64,000 nucleotides of DNA from Geomonas diazotrophica (GCF_018919385.1 NZ_JAHLMF010000013.1:1-64000), one strand, 5' to 3'. Positions 35,459-45,013 are shown, counted from the first letter of the stretch. Numbers and translations: made by a program. Notes: generated from the sequence alone by a model not told the origin.

Positions 35459-36148
35459 TTACATCTCCCGGAAATACTCGCGAACCTGCGCCATCTTGCC
35501 GCAGCACATGGCACCCTCGGGGCAGGGACCGGCAAGGCAGCCGGGGCCGGCCTTGTCGAAAACGGTCGGCGCCACCGGCTTCACCAGACGGAGCATCTCG
35601 ATGGCCATGGCGCGGATCTCCCACTGGGCCCGCTCGCAGCAGCGGACGCCGAAAAAGTGCAGAAGCTCCCGCGCGTTCATGGTGATGATGATCTTGGTCT
35701 CGGTGGCGTTGGGGAGCAGGTAGCGCGCGTCCTCAGCCGGGACACCCGCCTCGACCAGGGCGGCGTAGGCCGCGTGCACGGCCGCCACCTGGGCCTCGAA
35801 AAGTGCCAGGTGCTCGGGGTTGTCCGCGATCGACTGCGGCGTCACGACCGCGAAGCGTTCCTTGTGGGAGACGTAGCGCTGGGACTGCTGGGAAAAGGAG
35901 GCGACCCGGTGCCGTACCAGCTGGTGGCTGGTGACGCGCGAGATCCCGTCCACGCCGAAGGTGAACGAAGCGTGCTCCAGCACCGACTGGTGCCCAAGCG
36001 ACATGATCTTGTCCAGGAATTTTTTGACGTCAGCGCCGGAGAGCTTATCCTTGAGCGCCTCGATGTCGGCCGACGAATAGCAGAGCCGGGCGGCGAGGGC
36101 GATGGTCAACTCGGGCTCGGGGGTGTGCTGCAGAAGGGCAACCTTCAT
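35459..36148 (-). CDS. thyX: FAD-dependent thymidylate synthase ThyX
   Basis: This 229-aa flavoenzyme makes dTMP from dUMP without needing dihydrofolate reductase. The ThyX motif Arg-His-Arg-Val-Ala-Ser-Phe-Ser-Gln-Gln-Ser-Gln-Arg is intact. The C-terminus is Cys-rich (Cys-Leu-Ala-Gly-Pro-Cys-Pro-Glu-Gly-Ala-Met-Cys-Cys). It is transcribed after rpmE but separated from it by a terminator. Confidence 0.95.
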   Translation of the reverse strand: MKVALLQHTPEPELTIALAARLCYSSADIEALKDKLSGADVKKFLDKIMSLGHQSVLEHASFTFGVDGISRVTSHQLVRHRVASFSQQSQRYVSHKERFAVVTPQSIADNPEHLALFEAQVAAVHAAYAALVEAGVPAEDARYLLPNATETKIIITMNARELLHFFGVRCCERAQWEIRAMAIEMLRLVKPVAPTVFDKAGPGCLAGPCPEGAMCCGKMAQVREYFREM

Positions 36149-36189
36149 GAAGATCCTTCATATGCTGCGTTGTTTTGCAATCGGGCCAT

Positions 36190-36233
36190 AGAAAACGAAA
36201 CAAGGGGATTTCGCCATAGACAAAATCCCCTCC
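36190..36233 (-). terminator. Terminator of rho-rpmE
   Basis: On the minus strand GGGGATTT and AAATCCCC (plus 36204-36211 and 36223-36230) form a stem followed by TTGTTTCGTTTT. It lies 25 bases after the rpmE stop. Confidence 0.75.
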
Positions 36234-36257
36234 GAACGGATTCGCAAGCGCGAAAGC

Positions 36258-36461
36258 CTACTTCTCCAGGTTGTATCTCCTGCGGAAGCGCTCGACGCGG
36301 CCTGCGGTGTCGATGAGCTTCTGCTTGCCGGTGTAGAACGGGTGGCACTGCGAGCAGATCTCGGTGGAGATCTCCGCTTTGGTGGAACGGGTCTGGAACT
36401 GGTTACCGCACAGGCACTTTACGGTAATTTCTTCGTACTTGGGGTGGATCCCTTCTTTCAT
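36258..36461 (-). CDS. rpmE: 50S ribosomal protein bL31, zinc-binding type
   Basis: This 67-aa ribosomal protein keeps four Cys (16, 18, 36, 39: Cys-Leu-Cys and Cys-Ser-Gln-Cys), so it is the zinc-binding C+ form. Such forms can be replaced by Cys-less paralogues under zinc shortage; none is seen here. AGGAGGAAG precedes ATG 36461. It lies 100 bases downstream of rho. Confidence 0.96.
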   Translation of the reverse strand: MKEGIHPKYEEITVKCLCGNQFQTRSTKAEISTEICSQCHPFYTGKQKLIDTAGRVERFRRRYNLEK

Positions 36462-36560
36462 ATCTTCCTCCTGGCGGGGCGCACCCCGTTATCTAACTTT
36501 GATGTTCTTGCCGGAAAGTAGTCATAAATAGCACCTTCACTGCAAGATTTCAACACTTTT

Positions 36561-37808
36561 TTACTTGCTCATGGAATCGAGGAAGGCCTGGTTGCACTTG
36601 GTCCCCTGCAGCTTGGAGATCAGGAACTCCATGGAATCCACCACGTTCATCGGGTGCAGCACCTTTCTGAGTATCCAGATGCGGTTCAAAGAGGCCTGCG
36701 GGATGAGGAGTTCTTCCTTCCTGGTGCCCGACTTGTTGATGTCGATGGCGGGGAAGGTCCTCTTCTCGACCAGCTTCCTGTCCAGGTGGAGCTCCATGTT
36801 GCCGGTGCCCTTGAACTCCTCGAAGATGACCTCGTCCATCTTGGAGCCGGTATCGACCAGGGCGGTGGCGATGATGGTGAGCGAGCCCCCTTCCTCGATG
36901 TTACGGGCGGCGCCGAAGAAGCGCTTGGGCTTGTGCAGGGCGTTGGAGTCGACACCACCGGAGAGGATCTTGCCGGAAGGCGGGATCACGGTGTTGTAGG
37001 CGCGGGCCAGGCGGGTGATGGAGTCGAGCAGGATGACGACGTCGCGCTTGTGCTCGACCAGGCGCTTGGCCTTCTCGATGACCATCTCGGCCACCTGGAT
37101 GTGGCGCGAGGCCGGCTCGTCGAAGGTGGAGGAGATGACCTCGCCCTTCACCGAGCGCTGCATGTCGGTGACCTCTTCCGGGCGCTCGTCGATGAGAAGG
37201 ACGATCAGGAACACCTCGGGGTGGTTCAGCGCGATGGAGTTCGCGATGTTCTGGATCAGCATGGTCTTGCCGGTACGCGGCGGCGCGACGATCAGGCCCC
37301 TCTGCCCCTTGCCGATCGGCGCAACAAGTTCCATGACGCGGCTCGACATGTTGTCCGGGGTGGTTTCGAGGATGAGCTTCTCTTCCGGGTAGAGCGGGGT
37401 CAGGTTGTCGAAGAGGATCTTGTCGCGGGCGACCTCGGGAGACTCGTGGTTGACGGTCTCGACCTTCAGGAGGGCGAAGTAGCGCTCGCCTTCCTTGGGC
37501 GGCCTGATCTGGCCGGCAACGGTGTCGCCGGTGTGCAGGTTGAAGCGGCGGATCTGGGAAGGCGACACGTAGATGTCGTCGGGACCCGGCAGGTAGTTGT
37601 AATCCGGTGCCCTCAGGAAGCCGAACCCGTCAGGCAGGGTCTCGAGAACCCCCTCGCCGAAGATCATGCCGTTCTTCTCGGTCTGGGCGTTGAGGATGGC
37701 GAAGATCAGGTCCTGCTTCCTGAGACTGGACGCCCCCTCGATGTTCAACGCCTTGGCAATGGCCGTGAGATCGTTGATTTTCTTTTCTTTAAGTTCCTGT
37801 AGGTTCAT
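36561..37808 (-). CDS. rho: Transcription termination factor Rho
   Basis: This 415-aa hexameric RNA helicase ends transcripts at rut sites. The N-terminal Rho domain starts Met-Asn-Leu-Gln-Glu-Leu-Lys, the cold-shock RNA-binding fold includes Gly-Phe-Gly-Phe-Leu-Arg, and the Walker A is Pro-Pro-Arg-Thr-Gly-Lys-Thr. Walker B and the Q-loop are present. Length matches the compact form without large insertions. AGGAGAAC precedes ATG 37808, and a leader of about 350 bases lies upstream. Confidence 0.97.
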   Translation of the reverse strand: MNLQELKEKKINDLTAIAKALNIEGASSLRKQDLIFAILNAQTEKNGMIFGEGVLETLPDGFGFLRAPDYNYLPGPDDIYVSPSQIRRFNLHTGDTVAGQIRPPKEGERYFALLKVETVNHESPEVARDKILFDNLTPLYPEEKLILETTPDNMSSRVMELVAPIGKGQRGLIVAPPRTGKTMLIQNIANSIALNHPEVFLIVLLIDERPEEVTDMQRSVKGEVISSTFDEPASRHIQVAEMVIEKAKRLVEHKRDVVILLDSITRLARAYNTVIPPSGKILSGGVDSNALHKPKRFFGAARNIEEGGSLTIIATALVDTGSKMDEVIFEEFKGTGNMELHLDRKLVEKRTFPAIDINKSGTRKEELLIPQASLNRIWILRKVLHPMNVVDSMEFLISKLQGTKCNQAFLDSMSK

Positions 37809-38157
37809 CTGTTCTCCTGATATGGCGCAAATATAGATCTAGCGGCAAATTGCCTGACTGGGAATGCGGGAATGTTTTCACCGAGGCGGCATGGGTAACA
37901 TGCGAGGCGTGCCTGACGAGCGCTATCGTGTAAAGGATCTGTGAGTAAGTAACCTTGAGTTTATTCTTGAGGACCGGTTCGGTATGAGAAAAAATTCGGG
38001 GTATTTAAAGGTGTCTGCAAAAGGTCTTATTGAGGATAATGAGAATTTATACCCTTCCCCTCGTTACCTTGTCAACTTTATTTTTTCCACCCTTTATGGG
38101 GCGGACGGTGCCCGGGCTCAGGAGCCTCGGGGGGGGCCACAGCGGAGAACGGTCAAA
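37809..38157 (-). other. Long leader region of rho
   Basis: No supportable gene. On the minus strand the region runs from the end of the release-factor-like gene to rho and includes AT-rich sequence at 37978-38095 that can hold the rho promoter. Rho genes in other bacteria are autoregulated by termination in the leader, and a 350-base leader would allow that, but no specific site is identified. Confidence 0.35.
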
Positions 38158-38586
38158 TTATTGGCTCTCATTCCGGACAGTTGACGCTTCAGACCCCGTT
38201 TCCGGTTCCTGCCCTGCATCCTTTGCAGCATCGGTGCCATATTTGGCCCCGCTGCGCCGTTTTCTGCGCGACTTCTGCCTTTTCAGCTTTTCCGCCGCCA
38301 ATTCCTTCCTGGTCAGGCCTCCGCCGGCACCCTCGATCTTCTCCAGCAGCAGGCGGCGCGCCAGGAACCGGTTCAGCGACTGGCTGCGGGATTCCATGCA
38401 TTTGACCTCGAGACCGCTTGGGAGGTGTTTCAGGTAGACGCAGGAGGAACTCTTGTTGACGTGCTGCCCGCCTCGCCCGGATGAATGCACGAAACGCTCC
38501 TCCAGGTCCTTCTCCGCGACCCCGAGCTGTTCCATCTTCGCCTTCAGCCAGCGGTTCTTCTCCTCGCTCACCGCGAAATCAGCCAT
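38158..38586 (-). CDS. RF-1-domain release-factor-like protein
   Basis: This 142-aa protein consists of a class I release factor catalytic domain without the codon-reading domains. The motif is Ser-Ser-Gly-Arg-Gly-Gly-Gln-His-Val-Asn-Lys, followed by a Lys/Arg-rich tail (Lys-Leu-Lys-Arg-Gln-Lys-Ser-Arg-Arg-Lys-Arg-Arg). It resembles ArfB/YaeJ and the mitochondrial C12orf65 group, which rescue stalled ribosomes. That function is inferred; the spacing of the tail and the GGQ suggests the C12orf65-like branch. Confidence 0.82.
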   Translation of the reverse strand: MADFAVSEEKNRWLKAKMEQLGVAEKDLEERFVHSSGRGGQHVNKSSSCVYLKHLPSGLEVKCMESRSQSLNRFLARRLLLEKIEGAGGGLTRKELAAEKLKRQKSRRKRRSGAKYGTDAAKDAGQEPETGSEASTVRNESQ

Positions 38587-38689
38587 CGCCCCCCCTTTCA
38601 GTGCAGAGCGACATGATAGCCTCGGGGAACGAGGAAGTCAAAGATGGCGGCCCGGCGGGAGCGACTGAACATGGCATTAATGTCACCGC

Positions 38690-38816
38690 ACCTTTCCCTC
38701 TGGAGGCCGGGGGAGGGAGAGCCACAGGGCCGGACCCTCGATATTGCAGCGCCCTCACCCCACCCCTCTCCCAGCGGGAGAGGGAGATCGCAAGAGGGGG
38801 GGGGACACTGCAGGCC
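38690..38816. repeat. REP-like repeat
   Basis: GCAGCGCCCTCACCCCACCC and CTCTCCCAGCGGGAGAGGG at about 38745-38790 form the same module set as other REP-like copies. No gene lies in the 230-base gap (38587-38816). Confidence 0.65.
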
Positions 38817-39527
38817 CTAGCGCCCCTGCGGCGGCATGACCACGTCCGCCATGATCTCCGCGATCCGCCCCGCGGAGAGGCGGGCGTTGTTGAAGACGAG
38901 GTGATACAAGGTCGGATCGGCGATTTCGCGCCCCAGGAAATCCTTCAGGAAGGCGTCACGCTGGTGCTGCTTCTGCATCACCATGTCCTGCGCCTGGTCG
39001 GCTGAGAGCCCGCAGCGGGCGGCGACCGACTTCACCTTGAAACTCATCGGCGCGATGATCCTGAAGTGGTAGCAGTTTCCGGTCTCCTGGGTCAGGATGG
39101 AAGCCCCCCTCCCCACCAGGATCACGTTCCCCTCGACTGCCAGCGCCACGATATGGCGACAGAGCAGCCGGTAGTAATCCTTGTCGCTTTTCCAGCGCGG
39201 CGAAAAGGTGGAGAGCATGTCGTCGAGGAAGCGGTTCTTGGTGCCGAGGTTGTGCAGGATCCCTTCGGAGAGGTTGTTGTCCTTGGTCACCGCGTCGAGC
39301 AGGGCCCGGTCCATGACCACCCAGGGCTTGCCGCAGCGCTTCTCCAGAATACCCTGCAGCCTTTCGGCCACCGGGTATCCCTCGCAGCCGAACTCCCTGG
39401 TCAGGGTCACCGTCGGGTTGGCCCGCTCCACCTCGGAGAAGCCGTGTTCGTGCAGGTTTCTCCGGCTTACCTCAATCAACCCGCGCAATCTTTGTTCAAT
39501 CGATGGGATCAAAACGTTCTTGGCCAT
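38817..39527 (-). CDS. Cytidylate kinase-like protein
   Basis: This 236-aa P-loop-like protein belongs to the cytidylate-kinase-like group: Thr-Leu-Thr-Arg-Glu-Phe-Gly-Cys-Glu-Gly near 45 replaces the usual P-loop start, and Ile-Leu-Val-Gly-Arg-Gly-Ala-Ser lies in the middle. The conserved Arg residues (Val-Ala-Ala-Arg-Cys, Gln-His-Gln-Arg-Asp-Ala-Phe) near 170-190 resemble the lid of CMP kinases. Substrate is uncertain; genuine Cmk is about the same size but has a different P-loop. AGGAGGGC precedes ATG 39527. Confidence 0.75.
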   Translation of the reverse strand: MAKNVLIPSIEQRLRGLIEVSRRNLHEHGFSEVERANPTVTLTREFGCEGYPVAERLQGILEKRCGKPWVVMDRALLDAVTKDNNLSEGILHNLGTKNRFLDDMLSTFSPRWKSDKDYYRLLCRHIVALAVEGNVILVGRGASILTQETGNCYHFRIIAPMSFKVKSVAARCGLSADQAQDMVMQKQHQRDAFLKDFLGREIADPTLYHLVFNNARLSAGRIAEIMADVVMPPQGR

Positions 39528-39676
39528 GATGCCCTCCTGAACAAGTTAACTGCCGAAGTCCGCTCCTTTAATTAGGCCCCCGTTTCCCAGTCCAGTCAAC
39601 AGCACCACGTATTTTTTAAATTAGTTCTGCAAAGCAGGCGACTGCGTACCGGCGGTTTTCGGTTATCATTAGCGCC

Positions 39677-40546
39677 ATGATGCCACTATGGTTCCCGCTC
39701 ACACTCCTTTCCGCCTTCTTCCTCGCCACCAGCGACGCCACCACCAAGCGCGCGCTCACCGGCAGGAACGAGTACCTGGTCACTTGGCTGCGCATCGTCC
39801 CGACCCTGCCGCTTTTCCTGATCCCGCTCCTCTTCATCCCGGTCCCGAAACTTGGGGACGACTTCTACTTCTGCATTTTCACCGGGCTGCCGCTGGAGGC
39901 GGTCGCCATCATCCTCTACACCAAGGCCCTGAAGCTCTCGCCCCTGTCGCTCACCTTGCCGCTGCTCTCGCTCACCCCGCTGCTGCTCCTGGTAGTGCCG
40001 TACCTGCTTTTGGGAGAGAGGATCTCCGCCATGGGGGGCGCGGGGATCCTGCTCATCGCCCTGGGGGGGTACCTGCTCAATACCGGCCGCGGCGAAACGG
40101 GAATACTGGCTCCCCTCAGGGCGCTGGCCGGGGACAAGGGGGCCATGTGCATGCTCGGCGTCGCCGCCATCTACAGCGTCACCTCCACCCTGGGCAAGCG
40201 CGCCATCGCCGCCTCCTCCCCCCTCTTCTTCGCCGCGGTCTACCTGCCGCTGCTGGTGCTCGTCCTGACCCCGGTCGCCCTGTACAAGTCCCGCGGCGAG
40301 TTGGGGCCGGCGCTGCGTAACGGCACCGTTGAGGCCGCGTTACTCCCCGCCGTCTGCTACGCGCTCCAGGCCCTCACCCACGTCTACGCGGTGAACATGA
40401 CCAACGTCGCCTACATGATCGCGGTTAAAAGGCTGAGCCTCCTTTTCGGCGTGCTCTACGGCCACTACCTGTTCAAGGAGAAGGGGGGCATCGTCTCCAC
40501 GCTGATCATGCTGGCGGGGGTCTTCCTGATCGTCGCCGGCGGGTGA
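39677..40546 (+). CDS. EamA/DMT-family transporter
   Basis: This 289-aa inner-membrane protein has ten hydrophobic segments in two EamA repeats (about 1-135 and 150-289). The N-terminal Ala-Thr-Ser-Asp-Ala-Thr-Thr-Lys-Arg-Ala and the mid-protein Tyr-Ser-Val-Thr-Ser-Thr-Leu-Gly-Lys-Arg-Ala are equivalent positions in the two repeats. Family members export metabolites or carry nucleotide sugars; the substrate is unknown. It lies just before the glycosyltransferase cluster in the same direction (70-base gap), so a sugar-related substrate is possible. Confidence 0.85.
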   Translation: MMPLWFPLTLLSAFFLATSDATTKRALTGRNEYLVTWLRIVPTLPLFLIPLLFIPVPKLGDDFYFCIFTGLPLEAVAIILYTKALKLSPLSLTLPLLSLTPLLLLVVPYLLLGERISAMGGAGILLIALGGYLLNTGRGETGILAPLRALAGDKGAMCMLGVAAIYSVTSTLGKRAIAASSPLFFAAVYLPLLVLVLTPVALYKSRGELGPALRNGTVEAALLPAVCYALQALTHVYAVNMTNVAYMIAVKRLSLLFGVLYGHYLFKEKGGIVSTLIMLAGVFLIVAGG

Positions 40547-40616
40547 CGCCGCTGCCGTTGCGGGAACGGATCTTGCTCCGGCAAACGGTTCAGAAGACGC
40601 ATCGGAGGCTTTCGGC

Positions 40617-41534
40617 ATGTACCAGATCTACAACGGCTGCAATTTCCCCCAGGGGCCGCTGCTGTTCAAGGACGTGTTCCTGTTCGGGGAGGAAGGAATC
40701 CCGCTCCAGGGAAACCGGGTCATCAACAGGTTCCTGAACTTCCGCGACGATCAACTCCTCATATGGCTGCTGCATCACGAAAGCCGCCCGCTGGTGGCGC
40801 TCGGCGGCGTGGTCCTTCCTCTGTTCGGCGACTGGAGCGACAACTTCTGGCATTGGTGCATGGAGATGCTCCCCATGGCGCTCAGCGCCCACGAGCAGGG
40901 CTTCAACGGCACCTACCTGGTCCCCCCTGTCCCCTTCGCCGCCGACTCCCTGCTGCTGCTGGGGATCAAGCCCGAGCAGATCAGGCGGGTGGAGGCGTGC
41001 GACTACCACCTGCAGTGCCTGTGTCTCTTCCCGCGGCAGACCGGCCACGACGAGGCCGGCACCCCGGCGAGGGGGCGCATCCGGGCCGCCTTCCGCTCCC
41101 TCTTCGCCACCGGGAAAAGCAGCGGCCGCCTCTACATCTCCCGCAACGGCGGATCACCGGAAAGCATGAGGAAGGTGGTGGACGAGGAGCGGCTGCTGGA
41201 GCTCTTGCAGCGCTTCGGCTTCACCATGCTGCGCCTGGAGGAGCTGTCCCTTTCCGAGCAGCTCTCCTGCACCTGCAACGCGGACGCCCTGCTCGGGCCG
41301 CACGGCGCCGGGATGATGCACTGCGCCTTCATGCCCGAGCGCTCCCTGGTGGTCGAGCTCTTCGCCCCCACCTACATAAACCCCTGCATCCTGCTCCCGT
41401 GCAGGCAACTCCGTCACAGGTATTTCCCGCTCACCAGCGCCTGCCACTACAACGGCTACCCGTACGGCTACGACATCGACCCGCACCTACCGACCCTCGA
41501 GATGACCCTGGAAAGGGAACTGTCGGATAATTGA
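40617..41534 (+). CDS. Glycosyltransferase family 61 (DUF563)
   Basis: This 305-aa protein has the GT61/DUF563 features. They are Asp-Asn-Phe-Trp-His-Trp-Cys-Met-Glu-Met-Leu-Pro in the middle, Arg-Leu-Tyr-Ile-Ser-Arg-Asn-Gly before the sugar-nucleotide site, and Leu-Leu-Gly-Pro-His-Gly-Ala-Gly-Met-Met-His near 230. Bacterial GT61 proteins add xylose- or arabinose-type and other sugars; the donor here is unknown. GGAGGC precedes ATG 40617. It opens the glycan region. Confidence 0.82.
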   Translation: MYQIYNGCNFPQGPLLFKDVFLFGEEGIPLQGNRVINRFLNFRDDQLLIWLLHHESRPLVALGGVVLPLFGDWSDNFWHWCMEMLPMALSAHEQGFNGTYLVPPVPFAADSLLLLGIKPEQIRRVEACDYHLQCLCLFPRQTGHDEAGTPARGRIRAAFRSLFATGKSSGRLYISRNGGSPESMRKVVDEERLLELLQRFGFTMLRLEELSLSEQLSCTCNADALLGPHGAGMMHCAFMPERSLVVELFAPTYINPCILLPCRQLRHRYFPLTSACHYNGYPYGYDIDPHLPTLEMTLERELSDN

Positions 41535-41792
41535 CCTTTACGCCCTCCGGCACCCTTTCAAAAACTTGACGGCATCGCGCCGCCCATCCCGCCCCTCTCC
41601 CCTTCCCGGGTGCGGATCCCCGGCAAGAGGCGCGGCCGGCGCCTCCTCGGGGAGGCCGCGGCGCCGCTGCGACCGGATACAACTCCTCTGGCATGCCAGT
41701 TGCTTCTTCCAACCCGATCGGCCTCGGATCCCCCCTCGGACCGTCGCGGGAGCGACCGAAGCCGTCACACCACCCGCACAATGGAGAATTCA

Positions 41793-43556
41793 ATGAGCCA
41801 GATAGTTACCCGCCCCAGCGCCGGCCCGATCGCCGTCGTGGACAATGGACCGCTCGTCTCAGCCATCGTCGTCACCCGGAACCGGGAATCCCACCTCAGG
41901 GAGTGCCTGACCGGGCTGATGGAGCAGACCATCGCCGACCGGATGGAAGTGATCCTGGTGGACCGGGGTTCGGATGAGTGCGAATGGGCAGTGGCGGCGG
42001 ACCTGCAGAGGCGCTACGGCAACATCTCTTTGCTGCGCGTTCCCGCCCCGGCGGCGGGCAAAGCGGTCAACATGGCCCTCAGGATGGCCGGGGGCAAGTA
42101 CCTCACCATCGTGGACGCCACCGACCGCATGCGGCGCGACGCCTACCAGCAGCTGGTGGCGGCCCTGGAGGCGGCCCCCGCGGCGATGCTCGCTTACGGC
42201 GACACCTGTTTTACCGCGATCCCCCACGAAAGCTTCGCCAGTCACACCAGCTACGGCAAGGTGATCTGGCCGGACTATACGCCCCAGCAACTCGGCCAGC
42301 TCTCCGAGGTGGCCCCGCACCCGCTCTGGCGCAGGGAGCTGCACGACAGCATCGGCTTTCTCCCGGAAGGTTACCCGAACCACGGGATGCGCGAGTTCCT
42401 GCTCAGGGCGGCGGAGCGTTTCCGCCTCCTGCACCTCCAGGAATTCACCGGGCTGAAACTGATCGACTCCACCGCGCAGGCCGCCCAGGCCCAGCCGCAG
42501 CAGGCCGCGCCGGCGCAGGAGCCGGTCGCAGTAGAGGCGGTCCCGGTACGACAACCGGCTCCGGTCGCCACCCCGGCCCCGCTCCCCACGCCCGAAGAGG
42601 CGTATGCGGCGCTTGCCCCCCTACTCTCCGGCGACGACGCGCAAGAAGCGGCGGCAGCCTTGCGGGGGCACCTGCTGCGCTACCCGCAGCACGCCGTGGC
42701 GCACAACGATCTCGCCGCCGTCAGCTACCGGCTGGGCGACGGCAGCCGCGCCCTCGAGGAATACCGCGAGGCGGTGCGCCTGGACCCGGACGAGGAGGTC
42801 TACCGCAAGAACCTGGCCGACCTCCTCTACGTGGAATTCGGGCAGGTGGACGAGGCCATCGGCATCTACCTGAAGCTCCTGGAAAAGAACCCGCGCGAGG
42901 TGGAGACCCTGCTGAACCTCGGCATCATCTGCAAGGGAGTGGGCCAGCCCGGCGAGGCCGAGACCTTCTTCCAGAGGGCCTTGGAGATCGAGCCCTGGAA
43001 CCAGGCGGTGCGCGAGCAGCTCTCGCAACTGAGGCAGGACCAGGAACCCGCTGCCGCCGCGGTGACGCCCGCGGAGGCGGAAGAGGACGAGACGGCCGAG
43101 GAGCGCTACCAAAGGTCGCAGGAGCTGGTGCAGCAGGGGGATCTGGCCGGGGCCGAAGCGGAGCTTTCCGCGATCCTCGCCCTCTACCCCGACTTCGCCC
43201 CGGCGCATAACGACCTGGCGGTGCTCGCCTACGACAAGGGAGACAAGGATGCCGCCCGCACCCACTACGAGAAGGCGGCACAACTCGCCCCGGGCAACAG
43301 CACCTTCCAGAAGAACCTCGCCGACTTCTACTTCGTGGAAGGTTACGACGTGGACGGCGCCATCAACATCTACCTCGACCAACTGAGAAAAGAGCCCAAG
43401 AACATCGAGACGCTGATGAGCCTCGGCAAGATCTGCACCATCCTGGACCGCCCGCAGGAGGCCGAGACCTTCTACGGCAAGGTGATCCACCTGGAGCCCT
43501 GGAACCGCGACGCCCGCGAGTGCCTCGACACCCTGAAGCAGGCGGCGAACTCGTAA
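41793..43556 (+). CDS. GT2-type glycosyltransferase fused to TPR, degenerate active site
   Basis: I read this as 587 aa from ATG 41793 (GGAGAATTC upstream; the frame is open to 41610 without a site). Residues 20-230 are a GT2 GT-A fold (Leu-Val-Ser-Ala-Ile-Val-Val-Thr-Arg-Asn-Arg). It aligns well with the first module of the 57897 protein, but where that has Asn-Thr-Asp-Asp-Arg this has Asp-Ala-Thr-Asp-Arg, and Ala-Asp-Tyr-Glu-Phe is replaced by Gly-Met-Arg-Glu-Phe. The metal and base residues thus seem eroded. A Gln/Ala/Pro-rich linker (230-270) and TPRs (270-587) follow. It may be a binding or scaffold protein. Confidence 0.78.
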   Translation: MSQIVTRPSAGPIAVVDNGPLVSAIVVTRNRESHLRECLTGLMEQTIADRMEVILVDRGSDECEWAVAADLQRRYGNISLLRVPAPAAGKAVNMALRMAGGKYLTIVDATDRMRRDAYQQLVAALEAAPAAMLAYGDTCFTAIPHESFASHTSYGKVIWPDYTPQQLGQLSEVAPHPLWRRELHDSIGFLPEGYPNHGMREFLLRAAERFRLLHLQEFTGLKLIDSTAQAAQAQPQQAAPAQEPVAVEAVPVRQPAPVATPAPLPTPEEAYAALAPLLSGDDAQEAAAALRGHLLRYPQHAVAHNDLAAVSYRLGDGSRALEEYREAVRLDPDEEVYRKNLADLLYVEFGQVDEAIGIYLKLLEKNPREVETLLNLGIICKGVGQPGEAETFFQRALEIEPWNQAVREQLSQLRQDQEPAAAAVTPAEAEEDETAEERYQRSQELVQQGDLAGAEAELSAILALYPDFAPAHNDLAVLAYDKGDKDAARTHYEKAAQLAPGNSTFQKNLADFYFVEGYDVDGAINIYLDQLRKEPKNIETLMSLGKICTILDRPQEAETFYGKVIHLEPWNRDARECLDTLKQAANS

Positions 43557-43581
43557 CCTGCGGCCGCCAGCCCCGAACCGA

Positions 43582-43625
43582 CGACGACGCCCGGGCGACC
43601 TGAAGGTGCAACCGGGCGTTGTCGT
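43582..43625 (+). terminator. Hairpin after the GT2-TPR gene
   Basis: ACGACGCCCGG and CCGGGCGTTGT pair around a 17-base loop, with a TTTCGTTTTT tract 12 bases later. It is likely a terminator or processing stem before the TPR gene at 43710. Confidence 0.5.
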
Positions 43626-43709
43626 TGGCAATTTCGTTTTTCACTAAAGTTTCCGGCGCAGGATGCCGATACGACAGGCGGCTAATGAGCATCTAGCGCG
43701 GAGGATGTT

Positions 43710-44906
43710 ATGGCAACCCAGAAGACGGCCTGGGACTACCTGGGCGACATGTTCGACACCCTGACCTCTCAGGACACCATGAAGGCGCAGGCGGCGACCA
43801 GCGCCATGGCCACCGGCGCCGGGTTCTTCCAGAAGAAGGACTACACCCGCGCGGCGAGCGAGTTCAAGCGCGCCATCTCGCTGGACCCGACCAACTCCCA
43901 GTCGTACAACTACCTGGCCAACGCCTACCTGGCCCAGAAGAAGTACGACGACGCCATCAAGACCTACAGGACCTCCCTCACCATCGACCCGACCCAGGAT
44001 TCGGTGCACACCAACCTGGGGAACATCTACCTGCAGCAGAAGAAGTACAACCTCGCCGAGAAGGAGTTCAAGGACGCCGCCCGCCTCAACCCCTCGGACA
44101 CCCTGGCGCCCTACACGCTGGGACAGCTCTACCTGCAGACCGGCCGGCTGCCCGAGGCGGAGGCCCAGTTCAAGAAGGTCTCCAAGATGGCTCCCACCGA
44201 CCCCAACCCCTACTACAGCCTCGGGGCCACCTACAACAAGGAGGGGAACTACGCCGAGGCGGTGAAGCAGCTGACCAAGGCGGTCAAACTCCGCCCCAAG
44301 ATGGAGGCGGCGCACTTCGAACTGGGGGTCGCCTACGCCGCGCTGGGCGACAGCACCAACGCGCAGAAGGAAGTGGACACCCTGACCAGGCTCAATTCCG
44401 CCCAGGGTGCGCTGCTGCAAGCGACCATCGCCCAGCCCAAGTTCGTGGCCGCCGGCGGCGGCGAAACCGACACCTTCACTCCGGCCTTACAGGCCGGCAC
44501 GGACCTCGGCAGCCTTCTCGGCGTCGATCCCAACACCAAGCTCAACATCCAGGCCAAGGAGTTCAGCCTCACCTTCTACTTCGATTCCGCCATGGATGCC
44601 ACCTCGGTACAGGACACCAGCAACTGGACCATCGCCAAGGCAACCGGCGGCGCGGCGGGATACTACAACAACCTCCTACCGGTGCTCCCCACCGAGGCGT
44701 ACATACCGCAGAACCCCACCAGCGTGGTGTACGACCCGGAAAAGCAGGCCGCCACCGTCACCTTCACGCTGAGCCAGAACTCCACCAACAATGCCACCAT
44801 CGACCCGGCCCACATGGTCTTCAAGTTCACCGGGACCGACGCCCGCGGCAAGATCATGGACCCGACGGCGGACGAGTATGCCGGCGCGTCGGACACCCCC
44901 TTCTAG
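43710..44906 (+). CDS. TPR protein with C-terminal Ig-like domain
   Basis: This 398-aa protein has six or so TPR units at about 30-230 (for example Ala-Ile-Ser-Leu-Asp-Pro-Thr-Asn-Ser-Gln-Ser-Tyr-Asn-Tyr-Leu-Ala-Asn-Ala-Tyr). An Ala/Gly linker follows, and residues 265-395 form an all-beta domain like SbsA-type Ig domains (Phe-Asp-Ser-Ala-Met-Asp-Ala-Thr-Ser-Val, then Asn-Trp-Thr-Ile). It has no signal peptide, so it is cytoplasmic or exported by a dedicated route. It could be a scaffold or an acceptor-like protein for the glycan machinery. AGGATGTT precedes ATG 43710. A terminator follows at 44973. Confidence 0.75.
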   Translation: MATQKTAWDYLGDMFDTLTSQDTMKAQAATSAMATGAGFFQKKDYTRAASEFKRAISLDPTNSQSYNYLANAYLAQKKYDDAIKTYRTSLTIDPTQDSVHTNLGNIYLQQKKYNLAEKEFKDAARLNPSDTLAPYTLGQLYLQTGRLPEAEAQFKKVSKMAPTDPNPYYSLGATYNKEGNYAEAVKQLTKAVKLRPKMEAAHFELGVAYAALGDSTNAQKEVDTLTRLNSAQGALLQATIAQPKFVAAGGGETDTFTPALQAGTDLGSLLGVDPNTKLNIQAKEFSLTFYFDSAMDATSVQDTSNWTIAKATGGAAGYYNNLLPVLPTEAYIPQNPTSVVYDPEKQAATVTFTLSQNSTNNATIDPAHMVFKFTGTDARGKIMDPTADEYAGASDTPF

Positions 44907-44961
44907 CCCGACCCGGCCTCTACCAATTGAGGCAACAATTGAGGCAATAAACAAACCGCTG

Positions 44962-45013
44962 CAAAACGACGACTGCCGCCCCTCCTTTACCGGGAGAGGC
45001 GGCAGTTTTGTTT
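44962..45013. terminator. Bidirectional terminator between convergent genes
   Basis: CTGCCGCC at 44973-44980 and GGCGGCAG at 44998-45005 form the stem, with TTTTGTTT after it and AAAAC before it. It serves the TPR gene (plus) and the dehydrogenase gene (minus). Confidence 0.75.
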
